Positions 27,564-36,568 are shown, counted from the stretch's first letter. The stretch is 64,000 nucleotides of DNA from CAVOXO01 sp963700425 (GCA_963700425.1 CAVOXO010000001.1:1054001-1118000); one strand, 5' to 3'. Notes: generated by a model not told the origin, from the letters alone. Numbers and translations are program-made.

Positions 27564-29677
27564 GCGACGAGGCGAAGCAGCTCCTCGCCCCATTGCTGAG
27601 CCTTGACGGGGCCGATCCCGGGAACGTCGAGCAGCTGTCGGCGGTCCACCGGCCGCCGGCGGCACACCTCGACGAGGGTGGCGTCGTTGAAGACCACGAA
27701 GGCGGGAACGGATGCAGCGCGTGCCCGTTCGGCGCGCCAGGCCCGCAGGACATCGAACAGCTCTCGGTCGTCGACGGCGAGATCGGCGACAGCGGTCTTC
27801 CTCGAAGAAGGCCGGCGGCGCGGCGTCGCCGCCGAGAGGCGGGCCCGCTCGGCCGCGATCCGATCGGCCATGTCGTCGACGGCTCCGTGTTCGCGGAGCG
27901 TGTCGAGCGCGAACTCCACGATGTCGAGGTAGGGAGACCGGGTTCGCTTCGCGGTGCGCTCGCCGAAGGTGCGTGTCTCGCACCAGCTCACGTGCAGGTG
28001 ACGCTGAGCGCGCGTCAGCGCGACGTAGAGCAGGCGATGCTCCTCTGCGAGGGCGTCGTCGGTCTTTGCGTGGCTGATCGGGGCGAAGCCCTCCTCGAGG
28101 CCGCAGATGTGGACGATCGGCCATTCGAGGCCCTTGGCCGCGTGGAACGTGGCGAGGTCGACGGCGTCACGCGAGGACGAATTCGTCTCGGCTCCGAGCA
28201 TCTGGGTCACCCAGGCGACGAAGGCACCCGAGGAACCCTCGGGGTCGAGGTCGAGGAACTCGCGCCCCAACCGCACGAGCTCCCCCAGGTTCGCGGCCCG
28301 TTCCTCGGTCAACCGCTCTCCCGTGCCCTCGGTGTCGGCGGTCTGCGGATCCCGGTCGGTTTCGGTCGTATCCAGCATGGTCTGCACGTCGCGCAGGACG
28401 GTGCGGAGCGAGCCGCCGCCCTTCCTCAGCCGAGAGATCACATCGCGCACTTCGGGCTGGGAGAGCAACCCGGCCCCGCCTCGGCTCCGATAGGGGATAC
28501 CGACCCCGGTCAAGGCCTCTTCGAAGGCGGTGGCCTGGGCGTTCGTCCGAACCAGCACGGCCTGGTCGGCCCACCGGGCCCCCGGAGCGTGAGCGTCGCG
28601 CAGAGCCTGTGCCACCGCGCGGGCCTCTGCGGCTTCGCTGGCGTAGGCGGTGATGGTCGGCAGTGGACCATCACCCATGTGGGGGACCAGGTCGAATGCT
28701 CGCGCCCTGGTCTGGCTGAGCACCGCGTTCGCGACACCGAGGATCTGAGGCGACGAACGGTAGTTGTCCCGGAGCTCGACGGTCTCCACTTCGTCGAACA
28801 TCGAGTCGAGCTCGACGAGGTATCGGGCGTCGGCGCCGTTCCACGAATAGATCGCCTGGTTGGGGTCGCCCACCACGCAGATGTCGGGGTCGTCGCCGGC
28901 CCAGGCGCGCAGGAGCTCGAACTGCAGCGGATTGACGTCCTGGAACTCGTCGACGAAGACGTGCCGGTAGCGCCACCGACGGGCCGCGGCATATGCCTCG
29001 TCGGCCCGAAGATCGCGGGTGGCCAGCCGCAACAGGTCGTCGAAGTCGACCATTCTCCGCTCGAGCTTCTCGTGTTCGTATCGCTCGAAGATCTCCGCGA
29101 TCACATCCGGCTCGAGCGAGCTTCGACGATCCTGTCGCCGTGCCGCGACGGGGTAGTCGTTGGCCGAGATCATCCGGGCCTTCGCCCACTCGATCTCCGA
29201 GACGGCGTCCAGCGGCGCGGTGGAACTGCGGGAGCTTCGGGAGCCCATGAGCCGGGCGACGAAACCGACCTTGCGGTCGAGGAGCGTCGGGGGCGTGATG
29301 CCGCGCTCGTTCCAGCGCTGTCGCAGTTGGGCGTAGGCGATGGAGTGGAACGTGCCCGCGGTGACCGATGAGTGGGGAAGCAGGTTGTCGAGCCGTGATC
29401 GGAGTTCCGACGCGGCCTTTCGGGTGAACGTGACCGCAAGGACCCGTCGGGGGTCGATCTCGTCGGTGGACACCCGGAGAGCGATCCGGTGGGTCAGCAC
29501 CCTCGTCTTGCCCGAGCCCGCTCCCGCCAGGATGCGGACCACCGGTGACGTCGCCTCCACGGCCCGACGCTGGGGTCCGTTGAGTCCCGCGACCAGGCGG
29601 TCGCGGAGATCGGTTCCGTCGGACGGGTCATCGTCGACGAGGGGGAGGGTCTCCACGGCCTCGACCCTACCGGGCAC
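27551..29677 (-). CDS. uvrD2: UvrD2-like SF1 DNA helicase with HRDC domain
   Basis: A 708-residue superfamily 1A helicase. Motifs: LNGPQRRAVEA (Q), ILAGAGSGKTRVLTHRIA (I), VTFTRKAASELRSRL (Ia), VFVDEFQDVNPLQFELL (II), VVGDPNQAIYSWNGAD (III), ELRDNYRSSPQIL (IV), DLATFHAAKGLEW (V) and RLLYVALTRAQ (VI). The last 75 residues form an HRDC domain (VDDRELFDVLRAWRAERARA, LLDVPGIGPVKAQQWGEELL), the layout of mycobacterial UvrD2. I see no cysteine cluster like the mycobacterial four-Cys motif before it. The start could be 29677 or the GTG at about 29653. It acts in DNA repair or replication restart. Confidence 0.9.
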   Translation of the reverse strand: MPGRVEAVETLPLVDDDPSDGTDLRDRLVAGLNGPQRRAVEATSPVVRILAGAGSGKTRVLTHRIALRVSTDEIDPRRVLAVTFTRKAASELRSRLDNLLPHSSVTAGTFHSIAYAQLRQRWNERGITPPTLLDRKVGFVARLMGSRSSRSSTAPLDAVSEIEWAKARMISANDYPVAARRQDRRSSLEPDVIAEIFERYEHEKLERRMVDFDDLLRLATRDLRADEAYAAARRWRYRHVFVDEFQDVNPLQFELLRAWAGDDPDICVVGDPNQAIYSWNGADARYLVELDSMFDEVETVELRDNYRSSPQILGVANAVLSQTRARAFDLVPHMGDGPLPTITAYASEAAEARAVAQALRDAHAPGARWADQAVLVRTNAQATAFEEALTGVGIPYRSRGGAGLLSQPEVRDVISRLRKGGGSLRTVLRDVQTMLDTTETDRDPQTADTEGTGERLTEERAANLGELVRLGREFLDLDPEGSSGAFVAWVTQMLGAETNSSSRDAVDLATFHAAKGLEWPIVHICGLEEGFAPISHAKTDDALAEEHRLLYVALTRAQRHLHVSWCETRTFGERTAKRTRSPYLDIVEFALDTLREHGAVDDMADRIAAERARLSAATPRRRPSSRKTAVADLAVDDRELFDVLRAWRAERARAASVPAFVVFNDATLVEVCRRRPVDRRQLLDVPGIGPVKAQQWGEELLRLVAQGS

Positions 29678-29750
29678 CCATGACGGCTCCCGAGGCGTCT
29701 CTCGGGCACCATCGACGAATCCTCACCCGCCGTCTCGGTACGCTGACGGT

Positions 29751-30383
29751 GTGGCGTTCTCGGACAAGCACCTGCATGGCGACGAGCGAATCGTCCTCGA
29801 CCTCAATCCCCACTGGTGGTTCCTCGTTCCCCGTGCACTGATCCTGGTGGCGGCGACGGTGATCGGAGTACTCGTACTCCAGTGGGACCTCGGCGACGGT
29901 GCTGCCGAGACCACGGTGAACTGGCTCTCTGCGTTGTTGGTCCTGGGGGCCCTCGGCTTCTTCGCCCTTCAGTTCCTCGTGTGGCGAACGACGAACTTCG
30001 TCGTGACCACCGACCGCTGCATCTATCGATCGGGACTCTTCCGGAAGGCGGGCATCGAGATCCCCCTCGATCGGATCAACACGGTCTTCTTCAACCAGGG
30101 GGTCTTCGAGCGGCTCATCGGAGCCGGCGACATCTCGATCGAGTCGGCCGGTGAGACGGGCCGCCAGACGTTCAGCGACATCCTCAACCCCCTCGGTGTC
30201 CAGCGGACCATCTACGAACAGATGGAAGAGGACGAGAACCGCCGGTTCGAGAAGATGGGTGGCGCGTCGGTCGAGGCCCCGTCCGCCGCCGTCGAACTGG
30301 GGCGCCTCGCCGATCTCCTCGAGCGGGGCGCCATCTCGCAGGCGGAGTACGACTCCCAGAAGGCCAAGATCCTGGGTGGATGA
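29751..30383 (+). CDS. Bacterial PH-domain (DUF304) membrane protein with SHOCT-like tail
   Basis: A 210-residue protein from GTG 29751 (MAFSDKHLHGDERIVLDLNP). Two membrane helices (LVPRALILVAATVIGVLVLQ and WLSALLVLGALGFFALQFLV) lead into a bacterial PH-like domain: WRTTNFVVTTDRCIYRSGLF, EIPLDRINTVFFNQGVFERL, GAGDISIESAGETGRQTFSD. The C-terminus ELGRLADLLERGAISQAEYD resembles the SHOCT oligomerisation segment. Such proteins are common in actinobacteria; no precise role is known. It is divergent from uvrD2 (73 bases) and convergent with galK. Confidence 0.82.
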   Translation: MAFSDKHLHGDERIVLDLNPHWWFLVPRALILVAATVIGVLVLQWDLGDGAAETTVNWLSALLVLGALGFFALQFLVWRTTNFVVTTDRCIYRSGLFRKAGIEIPLDRINTVFFNQGVFERLIGAGDISIESAGETGRQTFSDILNPLGVQRTIYEQMEEDENRRFEKMGGASVEAPSAAVELGRLADLLERGAISQAEYDSQKAKILGG

Positions 30384-30408
30384 CCGGGGGCCGCGCGGGC
30401 CGACCTCG

Positions 30409-31476
30409 TCAGTCGAGGGCCTGGACCGTCGCACCCCTCGACGCGCTGACCGCCCACCGACCGTGTCGACCGAGGTCGTCGGACCCACCCAACGGGTCCG
30501 TTCCGGCCTCGTGCCACACGAGGACACAACCGCCGAATCCCGCGCCGGTCAGGCGCGCTCCCCACACTCCTCGGCGATCGTCGAGCCGCGCCACCAGATC
30601 GTCGAGGACGGGAGTCGACACCTCGAAGTCGTCGCGAAGGCTGCGATGTGACTCGGTGATCAACCTGCCCACCTCCGCGCAGTCTCCCGCGGCCATGGCC
30701 ACCCGGGTGTCGCGGACCCTCTGGTTCTCGGTGACGACGTGTCGGGCTCGACGCCGCAGGACGGGGTCGCTCAACTTCTCCACGTCGCCGAGAACGGCGT
30801 CGCGAAGGGGGCCGATGGCCGCCGCCGCCAGTTCGCACTCGCGGCGGCGCGTGGCGTAGTCCGAAACCGCCAGTCGGCGCGACTGCCCGGAGTGGACCAC
30901 GAGGACCTCGGCACCTTCGGGCAGAGCCACCGGCGCGACGTCCAGGGTCGAGCAGTCGATCATCAGTGCGTGACCCGCCACTCCCGACGTGGACGCGAGC
31001 TGGTCCATGATCCCGCAGGGCACGCCCGACGCGTCGCTCTCCGCGGCCTGGCACAGCTCGGCGATCTCCCGGGGTGTACCCGTTGCCCCCAGGGCGAGCG
31101 CAACCGCCACCTCGAGCGCCGCCGACGATGACAGGCCGGCGCCCATGGGGATCGTCGACCGGACGCGTCCCCGGAGACCGCGAGGGGTTCCGAGCCGAGC
31201 AGCGACGCCTGCGACGTAGCGGCCCCAGGGGGGCTCGACCGTCCGGGCCCGGTCGCAGGGCACCGCGAGGTCGAGGGCCACGTCCTCCTGGTCGGACACG
31301 AGGTGGATGGTGCCGTCGACGACGGTCGCCTCGATCGTCGTGGTGAGGTCGATGGCCATCGGCATCACGAGTCCGCCGCTGTAGTCGGTGTGTTCGCCGA
31401 TGATGTTGACGCGACCCGGAGCGACGGCCCGCAGGTGTGTCCCCGTCGGGAACGGGGCAACGATGCCGGATGTCAT
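30409..31476 (-). CDS. galK: Galactokinase
   Basis: A 355-residue GHMP kinase phosphorylating galactose at C1 with ATP. The galactokinase signature GRVNIIGEHTDYSGGLVMP (residues about 21-39), the ATP loop PMGAGLSSSAALEVAVAL (about 110) and the third motif LTGAGFGGCVLV (about 323) are all intact, and GIMDQLAS contains the catalytic Asp. The gene overlaps the end of the upstream LLM-oxidoreductase gene by four bases (ATGA), so the two are coupled, but no other Leloir-pathway gene is nearby. Slightly short for the family but with all motifs. Confidence 0.93.
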   Translation of the reverse strand: MTSGIVAPFPTGTHLRAVAPGRVNIIGEHTDYSGGLVMPMAIDLTTTIEATVVDGTIHLVSDQEDVALDLAVPCDRARTVEPPWGRYVAGVAARLGTPRGLRGRVRSTIPMGAGLSSSAALEVAVALALGATGTPREIAELCQAAESDASGVPCGIMDQLASTSGVAGHALMIDCSTLDVAPVALPEGAEVLVVHSGQSRRLAVSDYATRRRECELAAAAIGPLRDAVLGDVEKLSDPVLRRRARHVVTENQRVRDTRVAMAAGDCAEVGRLITESHRSLRDDFEVSTPVLDDLVARLDDRRGVWGARLTGAGFGGCVLVWHEAGTDPLGGSDDLGRHGRWAVSASRGATVQALD

Positions 31477-32375
31477 CGCGATGCGATGGCGTCGGCGACG
31501 AGGTCCAGGGCGTCGAGCTCGAAGGGGGCTCTCATGGCCAGGTTGATCTGATCGGCGCCGGCGTCCTCGTACCGGCCGATCGCATCGACGATCTGCTGGG
31601 GGGATCCCATGAGGACGCCCGGGCGGACGACGTCGGAGATCTCGCCGAACTGGGCACGCAGGGCGGTCTCGTCACGCGCGCATCCCACATTGACGGCGCG
31701 TCGGATCTCGGACGGCGCGCGGCCGGCCCGCAGCGCGGCGGCGTCGAGAACCGAGCACTTCCGCTCGAACTCCTCTGGGGAGATGTAGGGCACGTTCCAG
31801 CCGTCGGCCAGCTCGGCAGCGAGCGGAATCGAACGAAGCTCTCCGCCACCACCCACCCAGATCGGCAGCGGATCCTGGATCGTGCGGGGCTGGCAGACCG
31901 CATCGACCATGTCGAAGTGCCGTCCGTGGAACGTGAACCCCTCGTCGGTGGAGGGACGGAGCAACCCGATGACGCAACGGAGCGACTCCTCCATGATGTC
32001 GAGTCGCGTGGGTGCGTCGCCGAAGGGGAATCCGTGGGCGCGGTACTCGTCGAGCGCCCAGCCTGCTCCGATACCGAACTCACAGCGGCCGGCGGAGAGG
32101 TGGTCGATGGTCACCATGGCATTGGCCAGAACGGCTGGATGGCGATACCCCGCGCAGTACACGAGTGCTCCGCAGCGCACCCTGGTGGTCGACATCGCGA
32201 GGGCGGTGTGGACGGCCACGGCCTCGAAGTTGGCGCGGGTCGCACCGTCGGCCGCGTAGAAGTGGTCCCACACCGAGATCCAGTCGAAGGGCCCGTCCTC
32301 GATGCGGCGCCACAGTGAGCGCAGTTCGTCGATGGACGTGTTCGCCACCCCCGTCTGGCATCCGAATATGGTCAT
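31473..32375 (-). CDS. LLM-class F420-dependent oxidoreductase
   Basis: A 300-residue TIM-barrel protein of the luciferase-like family. N-terminus MTIFGCQTGVANTSIDELRS with ISVWDHFY, then TRVRCGALVYCAGYRHPAVL, the flavin-site strand AGRCEFGIGAGWALDEYRAHG, and PIWVGGGGELRSIPLAAELA, the phosphate-binding part. It is unlike the first LLM enzyme at 491-1525 (shorter, different subgroup). Substrate unknown. It is transcribed before and coupled to galK, though a metabolic link with galactose is not known. It is divergent from the alpha/beta hydrolase gene. Confidence 0.85.
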   Translation of the reverse strand: MTIFGCQTGVANTSIDELRSLWRRIEDGPFDWISVWDHFYAADGATRANFEAVAVHTALAMSTTRVRCGALVYCAGYRHPAVLANAMVTIDHLSAGRCEFGIGAGWALDEYRAHGFPFGDAPTRLDIMEESLRCVIGLLRPSTDEGFTFHGRHFDMVDAVCQPRTIQDPLPIWVGGGGELRSIPLAAELADGWNVPYISPEEFERKCSVLDAAALRAGRAPSEIRRAVNVGCARDETALRAQFGEISDVVRPGVLMGSPQQIVDAIGRYEDAGADQINLAMRAPFELDALDLVADAIASR

Positions 32376-32443
32376 CTCCGCATCATGTCAGAGCGACCCC
32401 GGACGGTGTTGACCCGCGCCGCCCCCTCGGCGAGCATGCCGTC

Positions 32444-33280
32444 ATGCCCCGCGTCGCGGCCAACGGACTCGAGCTGTACTTCGAGGACATCGGATCCCCC
32501 GCGGACCCGGCCCTGGTGCTGATCGCCGGTCTCGGTTCCCAGTGCACGAACTATCCCGACGAGTTGTGCACGATGTTCGTTCAGGGGGGCTTCCGCGTCA
32601 TCAGGTTCGACAACCGTGACTGTGGACTCACCGTCGGTCCGCCCTCCGGTGCGGACTACTCGCTGTCGGACATGGGTCGCGACGTCGTCGGGCTGCTCGA
32701 CGCCATGGATGTGACGAAGGTGCACCTCTGGGGGTCCTCGATGGGCGGGATGGTCGCGCAGACGGTGGCCATCGAGGCTCCTGAGCGCGTCGCCACGTTG
32801 ATCTCGGTCCAGTCCACCACGGGTGAGCCCGACGTCGGTCAACCCGCAGAGGGCTTCCTCGACGCGTTGGTCGGGTCTCTGCGGCCGCCCGCGTCGCGCC
32901 GCGACGCCATCGAGGCCGGCGTGAGCCTGGCCCGGATGCTCACCAACAATCCCGAGGTGTTCGACGAGGATGTTCAGCGCGATCGGTATTCCGGCTTCTA
33001 CGACCGCGCCCATCGGCCCGAGGGGAGCCTGCGCCAGGCCGCGGCGGTGATGGCGGCCCCCGACCGCTCGGCCGGACTCGCTGGGCTCGAGGTTCCCGCG
33101 TTGGTGATCCACGGCAACCGGGACCCGTTGATCGACATCTCGGGAGGGAGACGGACCGCGGAGTTGGTCCCGCGCAGTCGGTTCGTCGAGGTCGACGGCA
33201 TGGGCCATGATCTGTCGCGGGCCTTCTGGAGTGGGTACGTCGACGCGACAGTGGGGTTCGTCTCGGACACCTCGGGGTGA
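32444..33280 (+). CDS. Alpha/beta-fold hydrolase
   Basis: A 278-residue alpha/beta hydrolase from ATG 32444 (MPRVAANGLELYFEDIG). The oxyanion strand is LVLIAGLGSQCTNYP, the nucleophile elbow VHLWGSSMGGMVAQTVA (Ser in G-S-S-M-G), the acid lies in VIHGNRDPLIDISGG and the base in EVDGMGHDLS. The RVIRFDNRDCGLT segment is typical of the esterase/lactonase-like group. Substrate unknown. It starts a plus-strand run with the CaiB-type gene (36 bases downstream) and the PIG-L gene. Confidence 0.85.
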   Translation: MPRVAANGLELYFEDIGSPADPALVLIAGLGSQCTNYPDELCTMFVQGGFRVIRFDNRDCGLTVGPPSGADYSLSDMGRDVVGLLDAMDVTKVHLWGSSMGGMVAQTVAIEAPERVATLISVQSTTGEPDVGQPAEGFLDALVGSLRPPASRRDAIEAGVSLARMLTNNPEVFDEDVQRDRYSGFYDRAHRPEGSLRQAAAVMAAPDRSAGLAGLEVPALVIHGNRDPLIDISGGRRTAELVPRSRFVEVDGMGHDLSRAFWSGYVDATVGFVSDTSG

Positions 33281-33316
33281 CCGATCGTCGTCAGATCATC
33301 GAGGAAAGGACACCGG

Positions 33317-34465
33317 ATGGGCCCGCTCGAGGGAGTACGGATCATCGAGGTCGCGGGAATCGGCCCGGGGCCCTTCTGCGCCATGATGCTCGCCGACATG
33401 GGGGCGGACGTGATCCGCATCGATCGAGCAGCACAGGTGAGCGGGGGAGACCCCGCCACGCCACCCGGCGACACCCTCAATCGGGGACGTCGGTCGGTCG
33501 GCATCGACCTGAAGTCACCCGAGGGCGTCGCCACGCTCCTCGACCTCGTCGAGCATGCCGACGGGCTGATCGAGGGCTTCCGGCCCGGCGTGGCCGAACG
33601 ACTGGGGTTCGGCCCTGCGGTGTGCAGGGAGCGGAACCCCCGGCTCGTCTTCGGACGCATGACCGGATGGGGACAGGATGGGCCGTATTCGTCGTCTGCG
33701 GGCCATGACATCAACTACATCGCCCTGGCCGGGGTCCTCGCCCACTGTGCGCGGTCGGGTCAGCAGCCGACTCCGCCTCTCAACCTCGTCGGCGATTTCG
33801 GGGGCGGGGGAATGCTGTTGGCCTTCGGGATGGTGTGCGGGTTGCTGTCGGCCCGCACCAGCGGTGAGGGTCAGGTGGTCGACGCCGCCATGGTCGACGG
33901 CGCGGCCACCCTCATGTCGATGATGTGGTCGTTCCGAGGAATGGGGATCTTCGACGAGTCCAACCCTGGAACGAACCTGTTGGACACGGGTGCCCATTTC
34001 TATGACACCTACGAGTGCTCTGACGGGCGGTACGTCTCGATCGGGTCGATCGAGCCGCAGTTCTACGGGGAGCTCCTGGCGACGCTGGGTCTGGCTGACG
34101 ACGACCTTCCCCACCAGATGGACTCGTCGAAGTGGGGGGAGATGAAGGACAGGGTCGCGACGATCTTCGCCGGCCGCACCCGTGACGAGTGGTGCGAGCT
34201 GATGGAGGGAACCGACATCTGCTTCGCCCCGGTCCTGACCATGTCGGAGGCCGCGCGTCATCCCCACAACGTCGAGCGTGGAACGTTCATCGACGTGGCG
34301 GGCATCACGCAGCCGGCACCGGCCCCCCGCTTCAGCGGGACGCCCCCCGAGGTGGCCCGACCGCCGGCTCACGCGGGTCAACACACCGACGAGGTACTCG
34401 GGGAGTGGGCCGGACTCGGCATCGAGGACATCGCGAGCAGACGGGCGAGTGGGGCGGTGGCCTGA
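33317..34465 (+). CDS. CaiB/BaiF family, alpha-methylacyl-CoA racemase-like
   Basis: A 382-residue class III CoA-transferase-fold protein. The N-terminus MGPLEGVRIIEVAGIGPGPF followed by MMLADMGADVIRID is that of alpha-methylacyl-CoA racemase, as are LNRGRRSVGIDLKSPEG, GLIEGFRPGVAERLGFGP and GRMTGWGQDGPYSSSAGHDINYIALAG. The racemase His is in the last segment (GHDINY) and the DTGAHFYDTYECSDGRYVS part carries the catalytic Asp region. It would interconvert (R)- and (S)-2-methylacyl-CoA in branched lipid or sterol breakdown. Its stop overlaps the next ATG by one base. Confidence 0.88.
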   Translation: MGPLEGVRIIEVAGIGPGPFCAMMLADMGADVIRIDRAAQVSGGDPATPPGDTLNRGRRSVGIDLKSPEGVATLLDLVEHADGLIEGFRPGVAERLGFGPAVCRERNPRLVFGRMTGWGQDGPYSSSAGHDINYIALAGVLAHCARSGQQPTPPLNLVGDFGGGGMLLAFGMVCGLLSARTSGEGQVVDAAMVDGAATLMSMMWSFRGMGIFDESNPGTNLLDTGAHFYDTYECSDGRYVSIGSIEPQFYGELLATLGLADDDLPHQMDSSKWGEMKDRVATIFAGRTRDEWCELMEGTDICFAPVLTMSEAARHPHNVERGTFIDVAGITQPAPAPRFSGTPPEVARPPAHAGQHTDEVLGEWAGLGIEDIASRRASGAVA

Positions 34466-35268
34466 TGGGAACGCTGGTCTGCTTCCATGCACATCCCGAT
34501 GACGAGGCGATCGCCACCGGCGGCACCATGGCCGCGGCCGCGGCCGCAGGTCACCGGGTGGTCCTGGTGCTCGCCACCCGTGGCGAGCACGGGGAGATAC
34601 GCGACGGTGTGCTCGAGGAAGGCGAACAGCTGGGTCTGCGACGCATCGCCGAGACCTTCGAGGCCGCCGCCGTTCTCGGAGCGAGTCGGGTGGAATTCCT
34701 CGGGTACGTCGATTCGGGGATGGCGGGCACCCCGGAGAACGACGGGCCCTACGCGTTCTGGAGGGCCGACGTCGACGATGCGGCGCGCCGGCTCGCGGTG
34801 ATCCTCGAGGAGGAGGACGCCGACGTGCTCACCGTCTATGACCACAACGGCGGATACGGGCATCCCGATCACATCCAGGTGCATCGGGTGGGAGTGGCCG
34901 CGGCCCGAATGGTCGGTCTCGACGAGGTCTACGAGGCGACCATGAACCGAGATCGGATCCGCGCCTCGATCGAAGAGGCTCGGGAACAGATGAGCTCCGA
35001 CGACGCGGAACAGCTGCCGGACATCGATTCCGAGGACACCGAGTTCGGCATGCCGGAGGAGGCCATCACCCACGGCGTCGACGTCAGCGCTCACCTCTCG
35101 GTCAAGCGGGAATCGATGATCTGCCATCGAAGCCAGATCGGTCCCGAGTTCTTCTTCCTGCAGATGGACACCGACGCGTTCGCCCGGGCCTTCGGCGTGG
35201 AGTGGTTCATCAAGCACGGAATCCGTCGAGCCGAGGGTGAACCGTTCGGCACCGCGATCATCGGCTGA
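34465..35268 (+). CDS. PIG-L family deacetylase (MshB/Mca-like)
   Basis: A 267-residue LmbE/PIG-L-fold zinc hydrolase from ATG 34465, coupled to the racemase gene (TGATG). The zinc and catalytic motif AHPDDE is in MGTLVCFHAHPDDEAIATGG, and the third ligand in YDHNGGYGHPDHIQVH (HPDH). Members deacetylate GlcNAc derivatives or cleave mycothiol conjugates. The length and C-terminus (HRSQIGPEFFFLQMD) recall Mca-like amidases but I cannot decide between them. It is convergent with a small frameshifted gene. Confidence 0.85.
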   Translation: MGTLVCFHAHPDDEAIATGGTMAAAAAAGHRVVLVLATRGEHGEIRDGVLEEGEQLGLRRIAETFEAAAVLGASRVEFLGYVDSGMAGTPENDGPYAFWRADVDDAARRLAVILEEEDADVLTVYDHNGGYGHPDHIQVHRVGVAAARMVGLDEVYEATMNRDRIRASIEEAREQMSSDDAEQLPDIDSEDTEFGMPEEAITHGVDVSAHLSVKRESMICHRSQIGPEFFFLQMDTDAFARAFGVEWFIKHGIRRAEGEPFGTAIIG

Positions 35269-35280
35269 TCGACCGGGCCG

Positions 35281-35585
35281 TCACCAGACGAGGCCGGACA
35301 GGGTCGAGGCGCCCCGCAACACGACGCTGTCGTCCACCGCGCGCGCACGAACAGGGCGGATCCCTCCATCCGCACCAGGCGCGGCTCCGGCCCGCCCGTG
35401 TCGAGGACCTCGATCGTGACGTCATGGACCCCCGGGGCCACCTCGGGAGGCTCCAGGCAGTGCGCGACGACCTCCCAATCGACCTCCCCCGAGTCGCGAC
35501 GCGCTGCGACCAGGCTCGCCTCGGCCAGCACCAGCTCCCGTTGGTCGAGCCCCAGACGGGCAACGACGAGTCGTTGGCTGTTCAC
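35281..35585 (-). CDS. Small hypothetical protein (about 101 aa), one frameshift
   Basis: From GTG 35585 (VNSQRLVVARLGLDQREL). The frame reads through VDWEVVAHCLEPPEVAPGVH, DVTIEVLDTGGPEPRLVRM and EGSALFVRAR, then runs into an unlike C-rich tail. One base added in the GCGCGC run near 35,342 instead gives AVDDSVVLRGASTLSGLVW and a stop at 35281, just before the convergent PIG-L end. The corrected protein is compact, rich in beta strands, and ends where the neighbour ends, which supports it. No family recognised. Confidence 0.55.
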
Positions 35586-35658
35586 TCCGTCATGGTGCCA
35601 TGCCGCGGCCTGGGGGCGGGTTTGGGAGGAGAGACGTCGGTCGGGCCAGACTTCGTCC

Positions 35659-36030
35659 ATGATCGCCGTTGCCCTCCGGGACATCCACACGACGTGGGCG
35701 TGGTTCGTGATCGTGTCGAATGCCCTCGTCGGACTGTGGTCTCTCGGAGCCCATTGGATCGCATCCCTGCGACTGAGGGCGCTGTGGTGGTTCGTCGTTC
35801 TCGCCGAGACCACGATCTTCGTTCAGGTGGGGTTCGGCGTGGGCATGGTGGCGGGTCAGGGGCTCGACGCACCACCGTTCCACATGTTCTACGGGTTCGT
35901 GGCCGTCATCACCGTCGCCCTCCTGTTCGCCTATCGGGAACAGCTTCGACCGCACATGTACCTGCTCTACGGACTCGGAAGCCTCTTCCTCATGGGCCTG
36001 GGGATTCGAGCGGTGCTCGTCGGCAGGTGA
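35659..36030 (+). CDS. Four-helix membrane protein (123 aa), hypothetical
   Basis: From ATG 35659 (MIAVALRDIHTTWAWFVIVS). Four hydrophobic segments fill almost the whole protein: TWAWFVIVSNALVGLWSLGA, ALWWFVVLAETTIFVQVGFG, FHMFYGFVAVITVALLFAYR and YLLYGLGSLFLMGLGIRAVL. A His near the second turn (PPFHMFYGF) and a conserved-looking HxxW at the start are the only polar landmarks inside. I do not recognise a named family. It is divergent from the small gene before it and convergent with hsp20, with a GC-rich hairpin between. Confidence 0.65.
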   Translation: MIAVALRDIHTTWAWFVIVSNALVGLWSLGAHWIASLRLRALWWFVVLAETTIFVQVGFGVGMVAGQGLDAPPFHMFYGFVAVITVALLFAYREQLRPHMYLLYGLGSLFLMGLGIRAVLVGR

Positions 36031-36043
36031 TCGGCCGCCCGGC

Positions 36044-36084
36044 GCCGCCCGCCGCGCCGTCGGGGGGCCGGGCGGGCGGGCGGC
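36044..36084. terminator. GC-rich hairpin between convergent genes
   Basis: A perfect 10-bp inverted repeat, GCCGCCCGCC (36044-36053) and GGCGGGCGGC (36075-36084), in the 60-base gap between the converging membrane-protein and hsp20 genes. No U tract follows on either strand. The location fits a bidirectional terminator; the whole gap is very GC-rich, so other pairings are possible. Confidence 0.5.
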
Positions 36085-36090
36085 TGGGGA

Positions 36091-36516
36091 TCAGCCCTCC
36101 GAGGACGTCGCCTCGAGAGCCGGGGCGGACGAACCGACGGTCACCTCCACTTTCTGGGCCTTGGCACGCTCCGACACCGGGATGCGGATGACGAGAACAC
36201 CGTCGGCGAGTTCGGCGGAGAGGTTCGACCCGTCGAGCGAATCGGCCAGGCTCAGCTGGCGTCGGACGGCCCCCGAGCGGCGTTCGTGGGCCAGGACGGA
36301 GGCGCCATCGGTGGCGAGCGCCGGACGTTCGGCCACGATCGTGACCACGTTGCGCTCCACGGTGATGTCGACACCGTCTCGGGGAACACCGGGGACGTCG
36401 AGACGGATCTCCACTTCGTCATCGTGTCGTACGGCGTCCATGGGCATTCCCGGCGCCGCCGACCAGGTCGTCGCGCGGTCGATGGACCGGAAGGGATCGA
36501 AGGTAGAGAGGAACAT
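36091..36516 (-). CDS. Hsp20/alpha-crystallin small heat-shock protein
   Basis: A 141-residue small heat-shock protein from ATG 36516 (MFLSTFDPFRSIDRATTW), preceded by CAGGAGAT as ribosome site. The alpha-crystallin domain runs from about 28 to 120: DDEVEIRLDVPGVPRDGVDI, VERNVVTIVAERP, SVLAHERRSGAVRRQLSL, and the final ADGVLVIRIPVSE. The C-terminal I-x-I/V anchor is present as IRIPV only. It holds unfolding proteins under heat or oxidative stress. A HAIR-like inverted repeat lies 56 bases upstream, so repression by an HspR-type MerR regulator is likely; hspR is not in this window. Confidence 0.9.
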   Translation of the reverse strand: MFLSTFDPFRSIDRATTWSAAPGMPMDAVRHDDEVEIRLDVPGVPRDGVDITVERNVVTIVAERPALATDGASVLAHERRSGAVRRQLSLADSLDGSNLSAELADGVLVIRIPVSERAKAQKVEVTVGSSAPALEATSSEG

Positions 36517-36568
36517 GATGGATCTCCTGATGGTGAGGGGGTAGGGAAGATGAGCATCAGAATACCCA

